Shown: piece after piece, positions 6,788 through 14,222 of the stretch
Numbering within the stretch: the stretch's first letter is position 1
Layout: each line of letters starts with the position of its first letter
From: an uncultured Chloroflexota bacterium
GTDB lineage: Bacteria; Chloroflexota; Dehalococcoidia; Lucifugimonadales; CAJWER01
Assembly: GCA_913030785.1 (NCBI GenBank)
Contig: CAJWER010000055.1
Location: 1 to 14,845 of the forward strand
Reading direction: 5' to 3'
Length of the DNA stretch: 14,845 bases
Position numbers and translations under genes: made by a program
Notes under the pieces: generated by a model
The model's database searches: none
What the model was told of the DNA's origin: nothing
The model's input: only the letters and a program-made list of their open reading frames with translations

Positions 6788-7876
6788 ATGAAGACCTACA
6801 GAGCCGCGGTTATCGGATGCAGCCGAATAGGGGGGTTCATCGACAACGAGGTCGTCGGTCGTGAGGGGCCGAGCATGCAGCCGCCCTCATCCCATGGCGG
6901 CGGGTACTTCGTCAGCGGACGTACAGACCTGGTGGCCTGCTCCGACCTCCGGGAAGACGTGATGAAGGAGTTCGGCAACCGGTATGACGTGCCCAAGGGG
7001 AGTCAGTACACAGACTACAGGGAGATGATCGAGAAGGAGCAGCTCGACATCGTAAGCGTCGCTACGCAGCCGGAGCATCGTGCCAAGATCGTCATCTACG
7101 CGGCAGAGCATGGAGTAAGAGCCATCTACGCTGAGAAGGCGCTTGCCGCATCCCTTGACGAGGCCGATGCGATGGTAGATGCAATCGAGCGGAACGGCGT
7201 AGCTTTCAACATGGGGGCGAACCGTCGCTGGTCCCTGCACTTCGACAAGGTAAAGGAGATCGTCGACAGTGGTGAGCTGGGTCCGATGAAGGCTATCGTG
7301 ATCTACAACACGAGCTCACTCTACAACTCGGGCAGCCACGCCTTTGACACTGTGCTGCGTTTGAACGGCGACCAACCCGTCGAATGGGTGCAGGGCAACC
7401 TCCCTGACGACTCCATGGTCGAAGGCGACACCCTGCTTGAGGACCCTGTGGGCGAAGGTATCATCCGGTTTGCAAACGGGGTGACCTGCTACGCACTCGA
7501 TACCGGTCTTGGCGGCAGCTACCAGGTGGTCTGCGAGGAGGGCTACATCACCATCATCAACGACGGTGAGGAGTTCGACTACCAGGGGCCAGGCCCGTTG
7601 GATAGTGGCGGAAGACCTACCATCGTAGCCCGCGAATTTCCAGAGGTGAAGGCCGTCAGTACCGTGGTCAATATCGTGGAGGACCTGGCCCACGCTCTCG
7701 ATACTGGCGAGCCGACACGAGGCGGCATTCGTACGGCCCGAGCCTCGCTCGAAATGTCGTTCGCCATCATCGAGTCGCACCTCGGAGGCGGTGGGCGCGT
7801 CGATCTACCCCTGGGGCGCCGAAACCTGACGCTGAACCGAGCCCGTGCGCCGCGTCAGCCAAGGTACGAGGTCTAG
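6788..7876 (+). CDS. Gfo/Idh/MocA family NAD(P)-dependent oxidoreductase
   Basis: The ATG at 6788 is chosen because GGAGG (6778-6782) sits 5 nt upstream. The in-frame ATG at 6776 overlaps that ribosome site, so the protein is 362 residues. The Rossmann domain opens with AAVIGCSRIGGFID (6-19), then YAEKALAASL (114-123), the equivalent of the family EKP motif with Lys117. The C-terminal domain carries GANRRW (143-148) and SGSHAFDTVL (181-190), the family H-x2-D catalytic element with H184 and D187. Members oxidise or reduce hydroxyls of sugars, inositols and sugar acids. The gene is alone on its strand between the divergent metallo-hydrolase and the convergent PIG-L gene. A role in sugar or polyol acid catabolism fits the neighbourhood but the substrate is unknown. 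Confidence 0.9.
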   Translation: MKTYRAAVIGCSRIGGFIDNEVVGREGPSMQPPSSHGGGYFVSGRTDLVACSDLREDVMKEFGNRYDVPKGSQYTDYREMIEKEQLDIVSVATQPEHRAKIVIYAAEHGVRAIYAEKALAASLDEADAMVDAIERNGVAFNMGANRRWSLHFDKVKEIVDSGELGPMKAIVIYNTSSLYNSGSHAFDTVLRLNGDQPVEWVQGNLPDDSMVEGDTLLEDPVGEGIIRFANGVTCYALDTGLGGSYQVVCEEGYITIINDGEEFDYQGPGPLDSGGRPTIVAREFPEVKAVSTVVNIVEDLAHALDTGEPTRGGIRTARASLEMSFAIIESHLGGGGRVDLPLGRRNLTLNRARAPRQPRYEV

Positions 7877-7920
7877 GCGGCACCTTCTAGATCAGCGCGG
7901 CTGTAACAAAACGACCCGAG

Positions 7921-7953
7921 GCACGTTCCCATCGGCGCGCGATGGGGACGTGC
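7921..7953. terminator. Bidirectional terminator-like hairpin between convergent genes
   Basis: A 14-nt arm at 7921-7934 pairs with 7940-7953, leaving a 5-nt loop (GCGCG). The only imperfection is a U-G wobble in the plus-strand RNA at the seventh pair. It lies 45 nt after the Gfo/Idh/MocA stop and 25 nt after the PIG-L stop on the other strand. The plus-strand tail (TGACTTT) is only weakly T-rich. Position and strength make transcription termination or mRNA 3'-end protection the best guess. Confidence 0.6.
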
Positions 7954-7977
7954 TGACTTTGGAGAGTTTGGTCCTGG

Positions 7978-8874
7978 TTACGGATGCAGTAGATATGCTG
8001 CGGGTGGGGTAGCGGATGGCACGTTGTGAGCCGTCGTCCGGCCCGAGTGCAACACCGTCGGTTCGTACTCCTTGCTGACCACCCGTGGGGGCATCGGCAA
8101 CGTGTCGTAGGTGATGGCCGTCGGTCGTAGGAATGGCTCCGCGTAGGCACATCCCGCGAGCATGCCCCAGCGCCCGTCACGTGCCTCCACGACCCAGCGA
8201 GCCGTTTCCCCATGGTAGCCCTGGCTCACAAGCTGGTCGATCGCGTGTATCTTTTTGTCTATGACCGCGGAGGTGTCCACCCAGACATCGGGCACGATGC
8301 CGGGAGTGAAGACGCTGTTGGAATTCACCTCTTCTCCCGCGGCAAACGAAAAGAACACCTGCTTTACGCCGTGATAGGCATCAACCCCGTCAAACTGTCG
8401 CACCCTGTTCGCCACCGTTTCCAATGCCTTCATGACGATCTGTCCCGTGTTGGGGTGGTCGTTGTCCACGGCTCCGTTGTGTATAGGCAGATGCGTGATC
8501 ACGATATCTGGTTTCACGCGTCGGATTACTTCGGCTATCTCGGCAACTTTGTCCAGGTCGAAGTAGATCTCGTGGTCGTTCCAACCCAGGAACACCAATT
8601 CGTTGACCCCCAGTACCTCAGCGATGCGTTCCGCCTCGCGCTTTTTGAAATTCCTGTACTCCTCAAGCGTCATCCGCGCAACGGCCGGGTCTTGTTCGGC
8701 CGCTGGCTTGCTCTCCTCGTCATGCAGCCACTGCATGTGGTGACGCTCACCATATGTAGCGACTACGCTGGTGATCTTGTCGCCCCTTTCGGCATGGAGA
8801 GCGACCGTCCCTGAAGCCTCCGTCGCACTGTCGGCCGGGTGTGGATAAACTACGAGGATATTGTGATTTTCCAA
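7978..8874 (-). CDS. PIG-L/LmbE-family deacetylase with variant HPADS motif
   Basis: This 298-residue protein belongs to the zinc-dependent N-deacetylase family that includes GlcNAc-PI deacetylase, MshB and LmbE-like enzymes. The N-terminus NILVVYPHPADS (5-16) replaces the canonical AHPDDE. H12 and D15 would be zinc ligands, and H140 in DNDHPN (137-142) the third. The first Asp of the HPDD motif, usually the general base, is Ala14, and the following Glu is Ser16. A different base or a water-shell mechanism is implied if it is active. The TTG start at 8874 is supported by AGGAAAGGA at 8882-8890 with a 7-nt spacer. It probably removes an acetyl group from an amino-sugar-type substrate in the cytoplasm. 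It is divergent from the hydroxy-acid oxidase gene and shares with it a region holding an 11-bp inverted repeat. Confidence 0.85.
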   Translation of the reverse strand: MENHNILVVYPHPADSATEASGTVALHAERGDKITSVVATYGERHHMQWLHDEESKPAAEQDPAVARMTLEEYRNFKKREAERIAEVLGVNELVFLGWNDHEIYFDLDKVAEIAEVIRRVKPDIVITHLPIHNGAVDNDHPNTGQIVMKALETVANRVRQFDGVDAYHGVKQVFFSFAAGEEVNSNSVFTPGIVPDVWVDTSAVIDKKIHAIDQLVSQGYHGETARWVVEARDGRWGMLAGCAYAEPFLRPTAITYDTLPMPPRVVSKEYEPTVLHSGRTTAHNVPSATPPAAYLLHP

Positions 8875-8881
8875 ATTGCTG

Positions 8882-8890
8882 TCCTTTCCT
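8882..8890 (-). promoter_or_regulatory. Shine-Dalgarno that selects a TTG start
   Basis: AGGAAAGGA on the minus strand lies 7 nt before TTG at 8874. There is no better ATG in frame nearby, and the protein read from this TTG begins directly with the first beta strand of the PIG-L fold, so the site decides the start. Confidence 0.6.
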
Positions 8891-8928
8891 GTAGCGAAGT
8901 GAGACAGATTCTACTACCATTGCACCGC

Positions 8929-9000
8929 CAGTAGGCCAATATTCGTAGACGCCAAGGCCTATGCGCTCCCCACAACATAGCTCAATATTTTGGCCTACTG
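8929..9000. promoter_or_regulatory. Inverted repeat CAGTAGGCCAA, likely operator pair for divergent genes
   Basis: CAGTAGGCCAA at 8929-8939 is repeated in inverted orientation as TTGGCCTACTG at 8990-9000. The match is 11 of 11, and both arms run inward into AT-rich TATT/AATATT. Arm centres are 61 bp apart, close to six helical turns, which suits a regulator binding both sites on one face of the helix. The pair sits between the PIG-L start (8874, minus) and the oxidase start (9043, plus). The alternative is a long-range RNA hairpin. No regulator gene is adjacent. Confidence 0.5.
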
Positions 9001-9042
9001 ATGCCAGAATTCCTCAGAACCGTCCTCAAGGAAATGCAACCA

Positions 9043-10125
9043 ATGGATAACAACCTCGTGAGTCTTTATGACTACGAAGCCGCGGCCAAGCTGACGCTTC
9101 CCCACGATCATTGGGATTTCATAGATGCCGGGGCGATGGACGAGAATACCGCGAGGCGCAATCGGTCGGCCCTTGATGGACTCGCCCTTCGCCCTCGATT
9201 TCTTAGGGATGTCGAGAAGCTCGATATCTCCACGACCGTGTTGGGCTCTCCGATCAGCATGCCTGTGATGATCGCTCCCGCAGGGGGCCATATGCTCGCC
9301 CACGCTGATGGAGAGCTGGCAACGGTCCGCGGTGCGGCCAAATCGCGCACGTTGATGATGGCAGCCACCAACAGCAACTACACGATGGAAGAGATCGCCG
9401 AGGCGACGACGACGCCACGATGGTTTCAGCTTTACCACCGCGGCCGCGAGGTCACGGAGACACTGGTACGACGAGCTGAGAAGTCGGGCTATACGGCTAT
9501 CTGTCTTACAGTCGATACACCCGTGCCAAGCTACAAGGAGAGGGACGTCCGCAACCGGTTCGTCCGCCCATTCAGGCTGGCGAACTTTACGGGGATGGAG
9601 GCCGCGGCGGGAGATGAGGAGACGCCAAGTTGGCTGAATCCTGGTGTCCCGGGTCTAACGTGGGCTGATCTAGATTGGCTCCGATCCTTGAGCGCCCTAC
9701 CACTGGTGCTGAAGGGAATCAGGACCCCTGAGGATGCCCGTTTGGCAGTGGACCACGGAGTTGAAGGGATTCTGGTCTCTAATCACGGGGGCAGACAGAT
9801 CGATATGACGCTGAGCTCCATCGAGACCCTGCCGGAGATTGTAGAGGCTGTCGATGGACGGGCAGAGATCTACTTGGACTCAGGGATTCGCAGGGGCAGC
9901 GATGTGCTCAGAGCGTTGGTTATGGGCGCCACGGCTGTGGCCATCGGACGTCCACTTTTCTGGGGCCTGGCCGTCGATGGAGCCAATGGAGTGCACCAGG
10001 TCCTGGAGATATTGCGAAGGGAGCTGGAGATAGCGCTGGCCTACTGCGGCGTGACCTCGGTGCATAACCTCGGGCCAGGTCTGATTAGCGTCCCCCATGG
10101 TTGGGGATCGGGGACCGTCCGATAG
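9043..10125 (+). CDS. FMN-dependent alpha-hydroxy-acid oxidase/dehydrogenase (LldD/glycolate-oxidase family)
   Basis: The ATG at 9043 is preferred: AAGGA at 9028-9032 gives a 10-nt spacer, and family members usually begin just before a DYE-type segment. An ATG at 9001 abuts the inverted repeat and has no ribosome site. The 360-residue protein shows the family order: WDFIDAGAMDE (24-34), APAGG (78-82), WFQLYHRGR (127-135), LTVDTP (155-160), RDVRNRF (167-173), LKGI (223-226), SNHGGRQID (246-254, catalytic H248 and R251), and LDSGIRRGSDV (278-288) plus AIGRP (300-304) for FMN phosphate. It oxidises 2-hydroxy acids to 2-oxo acids. Phe26 stands where glycolate oxidase has a tyrosine that contacts the substrate carboxylate. 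The DGG of the flavin loop is DSG. Substrate is uncertain; lactate-, glycolate- or mandelate-like acids are all possible. Confidence 0.9.
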   Translation: MDNNLVSLYDYEAAAKLTLPHDHWDFIDAGAMDENTARRNRSALDGLALRPRFLRDVEKLDISTTVLGSPISMPVMIAPAGGHMLAHADGELATVRGAAKSRTLMMAATNSNYTMEEIAEATTTPRWFQLYHRGREVTETLVRRAEKSGYTAICLTVDTPVPSYKERDVRNRFVRPFRLANFTGMEAAAGDEETPSWLNPGVPGLTWADLDWLRSLSALPLVLKGIRTPEDARLAVDHGVEGILVSNHGGRQIDMTLSSIETLPEIVEAVDGRAEIYLDSGIRRGSDVLRALVMGATAVAIGRPLFWGLAVDGANGVHQVLEILRRELEIALAYCGVTSVHNLGPGLISVPHGWGSGTVR

Positions 10126-10263
10126 GGCCCTGGCAAGGCAACCGTCCCTGGGGCAGTACACCGTCTCGGTGACCATTTCAGCTTTTTGAGGCCGTTGACC
10201 TTTAGCTTGCCTGGAATCTTTTCCATGGTCTGGGAGGAGCACGAACAAGTCGTCGTTCTGGTT

Positions 10264-11409
10264 TCAGGGGATCGTCTCGCCTCCGCGTACCGTCAGGACC
10301 GGTTCGAAACGCCCTCCCATTCGCGAGACGCCTACTGAGTCCATCAATGGGGTTTGGTCCGAGTCCCAGCGTAGCACGGCGAGGTCGGCGCATGCCCCGG
10401 GGGCCAATGTACCGATTTCGCCCGACATTCCGATTGCCTTTGCGGGGTTGGACGTGGCCCGTATGAGGGCATCGGACTCGGGCATTCCTGCAGCAATCAT
10501 CTTGGATATCACGAGCGGCATGTCGTGCTGCGGCTCTAACCCCACATGCCTGCGTTGGATGTCGGTGGAAATAGTGTCGGGTAGGAAGCCCTCTGCGATG
10601 ATCGCCTCGGCGACGCCAAAGTCGAAAGAGTTCATGCCGTGGCCAATGTCAAATAGAACTCCACGCTCCCGCGCTTCCCATACGGCATCTTGGACATGCC
10701 CATCTCTGACGATACTCTCGTCACCTCTATCCGTTCCTCGATGGAGGCAGTAGGTCAAGGCGTCGCCCGGCCTCAGCATCGCCAATTGCTCGGCGAGTGG
10801 CCAGTCCGAAGGCTCTCTGCGGCTGCCGAACAGCAGTGGCCGTCCAGTGGCCTCGGCTGCTGTCAGGACCCTCCGCAGAACCTCCCGTGGGTCGGAATCG
10901 CCTGCAACCTGCACCGCCGTGTTAACCGATATCCCCCAGATGGCATCGCCGCCATCGCGGATTGTGGAGACGCAGGACTCGACGTCGATGTTATCCATGT
11001 CTTCGAAACTCCCGGTCTGTGCGAAGGCGCCCCAGGACACGGGACTAATAGCCATGCGTATGCGAAGACGGGCGGATGCGATCAGCGTATTTTGATAGGT
11101 GGGCCATGTATCCGCGCCTGCGTCTCCCTGGGAGAGTACGGTGGTGGTCCCCCTGCCGAGAATGAAGGGGCCGGGGTCGATTCCCGCATACCAGTCGGGG
11201 GGCGCGGGATGGGCGTGGAGGTCCACGAGACCGGGGAGCAGTAAATCGTCCGGGAATTCCAAGATCTGCCGCGCGTCGATGGACACGTCGGGGCCAGAGG
11301 CGACGATGCGGTCGCCGTCAATGGCAACAGACCCTGGGCTATCGAGTCCGGTATCAGCACAGAACACCCGTCCAGCACGTATCAGAAGATCAACCATTTG
11401 TCCGCTCAT
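10264..11409 (-). CDS. COG3964-like amidohydrolase paralog lacking three metal ligands
   Basis: The 381-residue protein is homologous along its length to the two plus-strand amidohydrolases that follow: DLHAHP (63-68), MLRPGD (211-216), FDIGHG (253-258), STDIQ (281-285) and PGACADLAVL near the end. It keeps H65, H67, H257 and D283. At the position of the carboxylated lysine it has Ser161 (WGISV against LGVKV). The MIHVG histidine is absent from the segment 191-205, and Tyr220 replaces the VTH histidine, although His223 is close. It may therefore hold one metal, use a different geometry, or be non-hydrolytic. The ATG at 11409 lacks a strong ribosome site, and an ATG at 11397 is possible. It is divergent from the tandem pair across 235 bp, probably co-regulated with it, and convergent with the hydroxy-acid oxidase. 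Family sure; activity unknown. Confidence 0.8.
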   Translation of the reverse strand: MSGQMVDLLIRAGRVFCADTGLDSPGSVAIDGDRIVASGPDVSIDARQILEFPDDLLLPGLVDLHAHPAPPDWYAGIDPGPFILGRGTTTVLSQGDAGADTWPTYQNTLIASARLRIRMAISPVSWGAFAQTGSFEDMDNIDVESCVSTIRDGGDAIWGISVNTAVQVAGDSDPREVLRRVLTAAEATGRPLLFGSRREPSDWPLAEQLAMLRPGDALTYCLHRGTDRGDESIVRDGHVQDAVWEARERGVLFDIGHGMNSFDFGVAEAIIAEGFLPDTISTDIQRRHVGLEPQHDMPLVISKMIAAGMPESDALIRATSNPAKAIGMSGEIGTLAPGACADLAVLRWDSDQTPLMDSVGVSRMGGRFEPVLTVRGGETIP

Positions 11410-11512
11410 GATGTTTTCCCACCGGAGCTTCGCAAGTGCAATGTCTGCATCAATATCCCTCGTAGGGTGCGCGTATCCAAAAAATTAACAGTCTTATCGA
11501 AGGATGATGGTC

Positions 11513-11529
11513 TTGACTATAGGTGTCAA
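11513..11529. promoter_or_regulatory. Dyad TTGAC-N7-GTCAA, possible operator in divergent region
   Basis: TTGAC (11513-11517) and GTCAA (11525-11529) form a 17-bp dyad in the 235-bp space between the divergent amidohydrolase genes. The left half also resembles a -35 hexamer. TATACT at 11587-11592 could be a -10 box for the plus-strand pair, although no good -35 lies at the correct distance from it. A 76-codon plus-strand frame crosses this region but shows no protein-like features. Confidence 0.25.
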
Positions 11530-11630
11530 CTGATCTGCCTACGAAACGTGATTCCTGGGTCACTATCCGACGCCACGATCCCAGTCTATACTGCGCAAAG
11601 GCGCACGCTGATGCTCGTGGTCGTTTGAAT

Positions 11631-11636
11631 AGGAGG
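11631..11636 (+). promoter_or_regulatory. Perfect Shine-Dalgarno selecting a TTG start
   Basis: AGGAGG lies 8 nt before TTG at 11645. The next in-frame ATG, at 11654, would be 17 nt away and would cut off the first beta strand (YDMLIKGG), which aligns with the start of the sister protein. The TTG is therefore the start. Confidence 0.75.
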
Positions 11637-11644
11637 CATCGCCC

Positions 11645-12778
11645 TTGTACGACATGTTAATCAAAGGCGGAACGGTGATCGACCCCTCGCAGGGAATCGA
11701 CGCTGTCCAGGAAGTGGCAATTACGGCCGGGAAAGTGGCTGCAGTCGAGGCCTCGATCAACGAGAGTTTGGCAAAAGAGGTGATCGATGCCAAGGGTCTG
11801 ATCGTCACCCCGGGTCTGATTGATATGCACGTCCACGCCTACCCCGGGGTCTGCTGCTACGGCCTGGAGCCCGACGTGACCAACATCGCGAGGGGCGTGA
11901 CTACGGCCATGGACTGCGGGTCAGCCGGTGCAAGGACATTCCCTGCGTTCCGGCAGTACTTCATTGAGCGTGCGGAGACTCGCCTCTATGCCCTGCTAAA
12001 CATATCGACGATGGGGATCATCTCGTCGAAGATCGGCGAGTTGGTAGACATGCGCTGGGCGGACGTGGGAGAGACGGCCGCAGCCGGACGATTAAATCGA
12101 GACATCGTCCTCGGCGTCAAGGTGAGATTGTCTAGTGATGTTGTCGCGATGGACGACAAGCTTGACGCCCTCAAGCGGGGTATCGAAGCTGCGGAGTCTT
12201 TCGGAGGCATCGTGATGATCCACGTTGGCGACAAAGAGACTCCTCTCGAAACCCTGACGACGCATCTCCGCCCAGGAGACGTTGTGACACATGCATTCAG
12301 GCAGTGGGGGGGCGTCGCCAGTGCGCATCGGGACGTGGTAGCGGAGCTACGGGAGGCAAGGGGCCTAGGGATCATCTTCGATGTCGGCCATGGCGCCGGG
12401 AGTTGCTCCTTCGATACCGTTGAGACGGCCCTCGCCAATGACTTCCAACCCGACACCATAAGCAGTGACGTCAGCACGATCAGTGTCGAGGGTCCGGTCT
12501 TCGATCTAGTCACGACAATGTCCAAGTTCTTGCACTACGGAATGGAACTTTACGATGTCGTAAGGTGCACGACCCAGGCTCCCGCTAAGGTAATGGGCCT
12601 CGGCGAGGGCCTTGGCACGCTTCGACCGGGCGCGAACGGCGACGTGACGATCTTGAGTCTCGACGAAGGCGTTTTCACTTTCACCGACGCTGAGGGCAAC
12701 ACCACGCGGGCCCTCAAAAAGCTCAATCCGGTCGCAACGATCAAGGATGGCCGATTGTATCGGCCATGGCTGAGGTAG
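11645..12778 (+). CDS. COG3964-like metallo-amidohydrolase (first of tandem pair)
   Basis: The 377-residue protein starts at TTG, with AGGAGG 8 nt upstream. It has the amidohydrolase layout: MLIKGGTVIDPSQG, then PGLIDMHVHAYPG (H62, H64), LGVKVRL (K159), MIHVG (H193), DVVTHAF (H216), FDVGHGAGS (H249) and TISSDVS (D275). This complete binuclear set and the order of motifs match the COG3964 group, often labelled dihydroorotase or deacetylase. Some studied COG3964 members hydrolyse acetyl esters of 2-hydroxy carboxylates such as acetyl-(R)-mandelate. With an alpha-hydroxy-acid oxidase 1.5 kb away, a role in freeing hydroxy acids is plausible but unproven. Its stop lies 4 nt before the start of a close paralog, so the two form an operon. 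Cytoplasmic by sequence, with no signal peptide. Confidence 0.88.
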   Translation: MYDMLIKGGTVIDPSQGIDAVQEVAITAGKVAAVEASINESLAKEVIDAKGLIVTPGLIDMHVHAYPGVCCYGLEPDVTNIARGVTTAMDCGSAGARTFPAFRQYFIERAETRLYALLNISTMGIISSKIGELVDMRWADVGETAAAGRLNRDIVLGVKVRLSSDVVAMDDKLDALKRGIEAAESFGGIVMIHVGDKETPLETLTTHLRPGDVVTHAFRQWGGVASAHRDVVAELREARGLGIIFDVGHGAGSCSFDTVETALANDFQPDTISSDVSTISVEGPVFDLVTTMSKFLHYGMELYDVVRCTTQAPAKVMGLGEGLGTLRPGANGDVTILSLDEGVFTFTDAEGNTTRALKKLNPVATIKDGRLYRPWLR

Positions 12779-12782
12779 ACCA

Positions 12783-13910
12783 TTGAAATACGACCTGCTG
12801 ATCAAAAGGGGCCTCGTCGTCGATCCATCACAGGGGGCAAATCAGGTAGGCGATGTTGCCTTTGCCGATGGGAAGGTTGCCGCCTTTGGGAGCCTCTTCG
12901 ACGGTGACGCCGCGGAAGTCATAGATGCGACTGGGCTGATCGTGACTCCGGGACTGTTGGACCTGCACGTTCACGTATTCCCGGGTGTATCGCACTTCGG
13001 AATTGACGCCGACCACAGCAACATCGGCAAGGGTGTCACAACGGCGGTCGATGCCGGTTCCGCGGGAGCGCTCACGTTCCCGTTTTTTCGCAAACACATC
13101 ATCGAAACGGCCGATACAAGGCTCTATTCCCTTCTGAATATCTCCTCGACGGGCATGATCTCGCCGAATATCGGGGAGTTGGAAGACCTCCAACTGGCCG
13201 ATATCGAGGCGGCGATTGCCGCGGGGAGAGCAAACCGAGACCTCATCGTCGGGATCAAGGCTAGGCTGTCACGATCGACGGCAGGGGAGAACGATGTTGC
13301 AGCCCTCGAGCGAGCGCTGGAGGCGGCGGATGCCCTCGGCGTGTTCGTGATGATACACGTCGGTGGCACCAGGAGTCCGATGGAGAAGCTCGTGAACATG
13401 CTTAGGCCTGGCGATGTGGTCACTCACTCGTATCATGGCAACGACTACGGCATCCTGGACGATGCCGGGCGAGTCATAGATGGCATCAAGGAGGCCCAAC
13501 AGAGGGGTGTCATTTTTGACGTGGGTCACGGAGCAGGCAGTTTCTCATTTGATGTTGCCGAAAAAGCGCTTTCCCGTGGGTTTGGCCCTGGAAATATTAG
13601 TAGCGATATCCACATATACAATATCGAAGGACCGGTCTTCGATCAGGTCACGACGATATCGAAGTTCATGTGGCTCGGGATGTCTTTGGACGACGTAATC
13701 CGCCTCACCACCGAGTCGACCGCGAAGATAATCGACGCCACTGGTCTGGGCACCCTTAAAATTGGATCCGCCGGAGACGCGACCATTCTGAGGCGAGATG
13801 AGGGCAAATTCATCATGACTGACTCGGTCGGCAGATCCGTCACCGCCAACGAAAAGTTGGCTCACGTGCGTACGATACGGTCAGGTCGTGTATATCGGCC
13901 CTGGAAGTAA
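12783..13910 (+). CDS. COG3964-like metallo-amidohydrolase (second of tandem pair)
   Basis: This 375-residue protein starts at TTG, 4 nt after the TAG of the preceding gene. GAGGT at 12772-12776, inside that gene's end, serves as the ribosome site with a 6-nt spacer, implying coupled translation. The residues parallel its neighbour: H62 and H64 in LHVHVFPG, K159 in VGIKARL, H192 in MIHVG, H215 in VVTHSYHG, H249 in FDVGHGAGS and D275 in ISSDI. Long shared blocks (for example ATGLIVTPGLLDLHVH against AKGLIVTPGLIDMHVH) show a tandem duplication. The region after VTH is the main difference: this copy has the SYHGN-type loop, the other AFRQWGG, and this loop may shape substrate choice. The pair could form a heteromer or hydrolyse related substrates. 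A 9-bp palindrome follows about 40 nt after the stop. Confidence 0.88.
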   Translation: MKYDLLIKRGLVVDPSQGANQVGDVAFADGKVAAFGSLFDGDAAEVIDATGLIVTPGLLDLHVHVFPGVSHFGIDADHSNIGKGVTTAVDAGSAGALTFPFFRKHIIETADTRLYSLLNISSTGMISPNIGELEDLQLADIEAAIAAGRANRDLIVGIKARLSRSTAGENDVAALERALEAADALGVFVMIHVGGTRSPMEKLVNMLRPGDVVTHSYHGNDYGILDDAGRVIDGIKEAQQRGVIFDVGHGAGSFSFDVAEKALSRGFGPGNISSDIHIYNIEGPVFDQVTTISKFMWLGMSLDDVIRLTTESTAKIIDATGLGTLKIGSAGDATILRRDEGKFIMTDSVGRSVTANEKLAHVRTIRSGRVYRPWK

Positions 13911-13951
13911 GGCGTTGACGCTGACCCATGATATCGCCATAGTCATCTCAT

Positions 13952-13970
13952 GCGTGTCCGGCGGACACGC
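13952..13970. terminator. Near-perfect palindrome after the amidohydrolase operon
   Basis: GCGTGTCCG and CGGACACGC flank a single central G, giving an 8-bp stem with a 3-nt loop. It begins 42 nt after the stop codon at 13910. No T-run follows (next bases TCAGTAGGG), so it may mark a 3' end by RNA stability, a Rho-assisted stop, or an operator site instead. Confidence 0.4.
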
Positions 13971-14222
13971 TCAGTAGGGCTATTAGGGGCTAAGTGACTC
14001 TAACTCCTCTGTGAGTTGGATTTCGGCGGAAGTGACGAACATCATCTCTTAGCCGAAAAGGATGTCCGACAGCCGCCGTCCCCATGACGGTCAGTGAGTT
14101 GAATGACGGATAGACCCCCAGGACTCTTTTACCAAAACGGTGCGCCGGTGCTACTACCGATCAGTCCCGCGTACCCCGCTCCCGACGCCACGAGATGGAC
14201 ATCAGCGCCGGGCTTTCTTCCA

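Noticed and set aside
10126..10263. Terminator in the convergent spacer (CACCG/CGGTG at 10159-10171 with a later T-run)
   Set aside because: The stem is only 5 bp and the T-run starts about 10 nt later, so I could not support a terminator call; nothing else was seen in this gap.
10690..11244. 184-codon plus-strand frame
   Set aside because: It is a shadow of the minus-strand amidohydrolase, which aligns along its length with two neighbours.
11398..11628. 76-codon plus-strand frame in the divergent spacer
   Set aside because: No homology-like features or ribosome site were seen, and it overlaps the likely promoter region of the tandem amidohydrolases.
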